Positions 6,585-7,844 of a DNA stretch of 7,844 nucleotides are shown here, one piece after another. The position numbers and the translations under genes are program-made. Location of the stretch: positions 1-7,844 of the forward strand of contig CALHVH010000126.1 of NCBI GenBank assembly GCA_938039225.1, read 5' to 3'. The notes beneath the pieces are model-generated. The model ran no database searches and was not told the origin of the DNA. It was given only the letters and a program-made list of their open reading frames with translations. Numbering within the stretch: position 1 is the stretch's first letter; every line of letters starts with the position of its first letter. Source of the DNA: an uncultured Gammaproteobacteria bacterium (GTDB lineage Bacteria; Pseudomonadota; Gammaproteobacteria; Steroidobacterales; JABDMI01).

Positions 6585-6613
6585 ATTATAGCTCAGAGTT
6601 CGTTATTTAGCAT
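6585..6613 (-). promoter_or_regulatory. Candidate ftsH promoter in the rlmE-ftsH gap
   Basis: On the minus strand a perfect TATAAT (6585-6590) is preceded at the ideal 17-base spacing by ATGCTA (6608-6613), three of six to the -35 consensus. It lies about 70 bases upstream of the ftsH start, within the 114-base gap after rlmE. I see no sigma32-like CTTGAA/CCCCAT pair here, so the visible candidate is housekeeping type. rlmE and ftsH may also be co-transcribed, since no terminator is seen between them. Confidence 0.4.
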
Positions 6614-6627
6614 TTAACTCTTATACG

Positions 6628-7251
6628 TTAACCTTTAAAGTCTCGAGCAACTAAATACACTTCTCGACTACGCGGACGCGATGCATCCGGTTTACGTACT
6701 TTTACTGTTTTAAATGCTGCCCGCGAAGCTCTTACATATTCATCAAAACCTTCCCCTTGGAAGATTTTTGTTACAAAAGAACCACCCGGTTTCAATAATT
6801 TAATTGCCATATCCAAAGCAAGTTCACATAAATACATAGAACGAGGCTGATCTACAGCAAGGTTACCACTCATATTGGGGGCCATATCTGAAATTACAAG
6901 GTCAGCTGTGCCCGCTGGAACCTTATCTTCAATAGCATTTAGTACAACATTTTCCCGAAAATCTCCCTGAATAAACTCTACATGCTCCATAGGCTCTATA
7001 TCTAAAATATCAGTGGCTAAAATTAAGCCATGTTTACCTATGATTTTCGCCGCATACTGACTCCAACCTCCCGGAGCAGCGCCTAGATCAACCACCACCA
7101 TATGTGGCTTAAAGAAACGCTCTTTTTGATTGATTTCATCTAATTTGAAAACCGCACGTGAACGCCAACCTTCTTTTTGGGCACGTTGTACATACTTATC
7201 CGCATGGTGCTCTGCCAACCAACGTGAACTGCTTTTAGACCGTTTTGCCAT
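6628..7251 (-). CDS. rlmE: 23S rRNA (uridine-2'-O-)-methyltransferase RlmE (FtsJ/RrmJ)
   Basis: RlmE uses S-adenosylmethionine to 2'-O-methylate a uridine in the peptidyl-transferase A loop of 23S rRNA (U2552 in E. coli) during late 50S assembly. The 207-residue length matches the family. It has a basic N-terminus (MAKRSKSSSRWL), the substrate-positioning SRAVFKLDEI, the SAM-binding VVDLGAAPGGW at 53-63, and the catalytic tetrad Lys36, Asp122 (SDMAPN), Lys162 (TKIFQG) and Glu197 (SREVYL), each two residues earlier than in the E. coli protein. The ATG at 7251 gives the family N-terminus although no clear Shine-Dalgarno precedes it. It begins 11 bases after the ornithine cyclodeaminase stop, which suggests co-transcription or translational coupling. 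ftsH follows, the standard rlmE-ftsH pair. Confidence 0.98.
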   Translation of the reverse strand: MAKRSKSSSRWLAEHHADKYVQRAQKEGWRSRAVFKLDEINQKERFFKPHMVVVDLGAAPGGWSQYAAKIIGKHGLILATDILDIEPMEHVEFIQGDFRENVVLNAIEDKVPAGTADLVISDMAPNMSGNLAVDQPRSMYLCELALDMAIKLLKPGGSFVTKIFQGEGFDEYVRASRAAFKTVKVRKPDASRPRSREVYLVARDFKG

Positions 7252-7262
7252 GAGAAATATTA

Positions 7263-7844
7263 CTACGCGACCTTACGTAAGCGCGCTTTTCCCTTAGGAG
7301 AGGTCAATGTGAAAAGGTCTTTGGGATTCTCTAAAGTTGGCACCAGTTCAATCTCAGTACCTAATTTTTCTTCCTGCGCAATATCGTTAATTAAACGTAA
7401 TGCAGAATAATCTTCTAGTGCAAAACCAACTGAATCAAAAAAAGTTATTTCTTTATCAGTGGTTCTGCCCTCTTTATTTCCTACAAGCACTTCCCAAAGC
7501 TCAGTTACTTGATGATCAGCGTCCAATTGTTGAATATCTCCCTCAATACGCGACTGTGGTTCAAACTCAACAAAAATACTACTACGCAAAAGTATCTCTT
7601 TTGCAATCTCAGTTTTTCCAGGACAGTCACCACCAATTCCATTGATGTGCATACCAGGCTCAACCATGTCTTCAGTCAAAATGGTCGCATACTTTTTATC
7701 GGCAGTCACCGTAGTGACTATGTCACACCCTTTAACGGCTTCAGCCGTTGAATTAAAGCGGGTAATTTTTAGATCAGGATAAGCTTGCATGTTTTCAATA
7801 AACTTCTCGGTGGCAAAACCGTCGGTATCGTAACAATGAATTTC
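7263..7844 (-). CDS. Ornithine cyclodeaminase, C-terminal part (5' end outside window)
   Basis: This enzyme of the ornithine cyclodeaminase/mu-crystallin family converts L-ornithine to L-proline and ammonia using tightly bound NAD. The frame is open to the window edge, giving 193 residues, a little over half of a protein of about 350. An internal ATG at 7790 is not the start, because the reading continues upstream as EIHCYDTDGFATEKFIEN, the YDTD being the end of a Rossmann beta strand. Recognisable true-OCD features are TTVTADK at 44-50 of the fragment, GGDCPGKTE at 71-79 with the expected catalytic Asp73, VEFEPQSRIEGDIQQL, and the C-terminal FDSVGFALEDYSALR at 136-150 followed by PKDLF. The pattern resembles Pseudomonas-type OCD more than generic mu-crystallin homologues. 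The glycine-rich NAD motif lies beyond the window. The gene stops 11 bases before rlmE. Confidence 0.9.
   Translation of the reverse strand, partial: EIHCYDTDGFATEKFIENMQAYPDLKITRFNSTAEAVKGCDIVTTVTADKKYATILTEDMVEPGMHINGIGGDCPGKTEIAKEILLRSSIFVEFEPQSRIEGDIQQLDADHQVTELWEVLVGNKEGRTTDKEITFFDSVGFALEDYSALRLINDIAQEEKLGTEIELVPTLENPKDLFTLTSPKGKARLRKVA

Noticed and set aside
7400..7751. Two overlapping plus-strand frames opposite ornithine cyclodeaminase
   Set aside because: Both are antisense to a well-conserved enzyme, rich in Gln/Leu/Tyr as expected of shadow frames, and mutually overlapping.
1..7844. An undescribed mobile, defence or secretion system
   Set aside because: All protein-coding space is taken by recognised housekeeping genes with intact motifs in a conserved order; the gaps are at most about 175 bases and show no direct-repeat arrays, transposase remnants or unusual coding content.

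Overview
This window is an ordinary chromosomal housekeeping block, with every real gene on the minus strand. Moderately AT-rich DNA (by eye), gene content and protein motifs point to a gammaproteobacterium. The run rlmE - ftsH - folP - glmM - tpiA - secG - tRNA-Leu(GAG) - nuoA is a widely conserved gammaproteobacterial order. Continuation from secG and tRNA-Leu straight into the NADH dehydrogenase (nuo) genes, instead of rimP-nusA, recalls Legionella/Coxiella/Francisella/Thiotrichales-type lineages rather than enterics. I cannot name a genus from the sequence alone.

Layout in transcription order, from high to low coordinates. The window opens inside the C-terminal 193 codons of an ornithine cyclodeaminase (7844-7263). 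rlmE, the 23S rRNA 2'-O-methyltransferase, follows after 11 bases. ftsH, the membrane AAA+ zinc protease, follows after 114 bases that contain a perfect TATAAT box. A strong 12-bp hairpin terminator separates ftsH from folP (dihydropteroate synthase). glmM (phosphoglucosamine mutase) follows folP and has its own TATAAT candidate. tpiA (triosephosphate isomerase) has the best ribosome binding site in the window. After a 175-base gap with a 10-bp inverted repeat come secG (SecYEG translocon subunit, with a long acidic tail), tRNA-Leu(GAG) and nuoA (Complex I membrane subunit). The first 22 codons of a further gene, presumably nuoB, run off the left edge.

The genes do not form one pathway. They cover rRNA modification, membrane protein quality control, folate synthesis, UDP-GlcNAc precursor supply, glycolysis, protein export and respiration. 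rlmE-ftsH and folP-glmM are the familiar pairs, and nuoA begins the Complex I operon. No stretch longer than about 175 bases lacks a gene. I saw no mobile element, CRISPR array, phage gene, defence system or frameshifted gene.

I looked for an undescribed system and did not find one. The points most worth checking are the terminator placed almost on top of the folP start, ornithine cyclodeaminase packed tightly against rlmE, the atypical N-terminus of the gene after nuoA, and the inverted repeat around a possible secG promoter.
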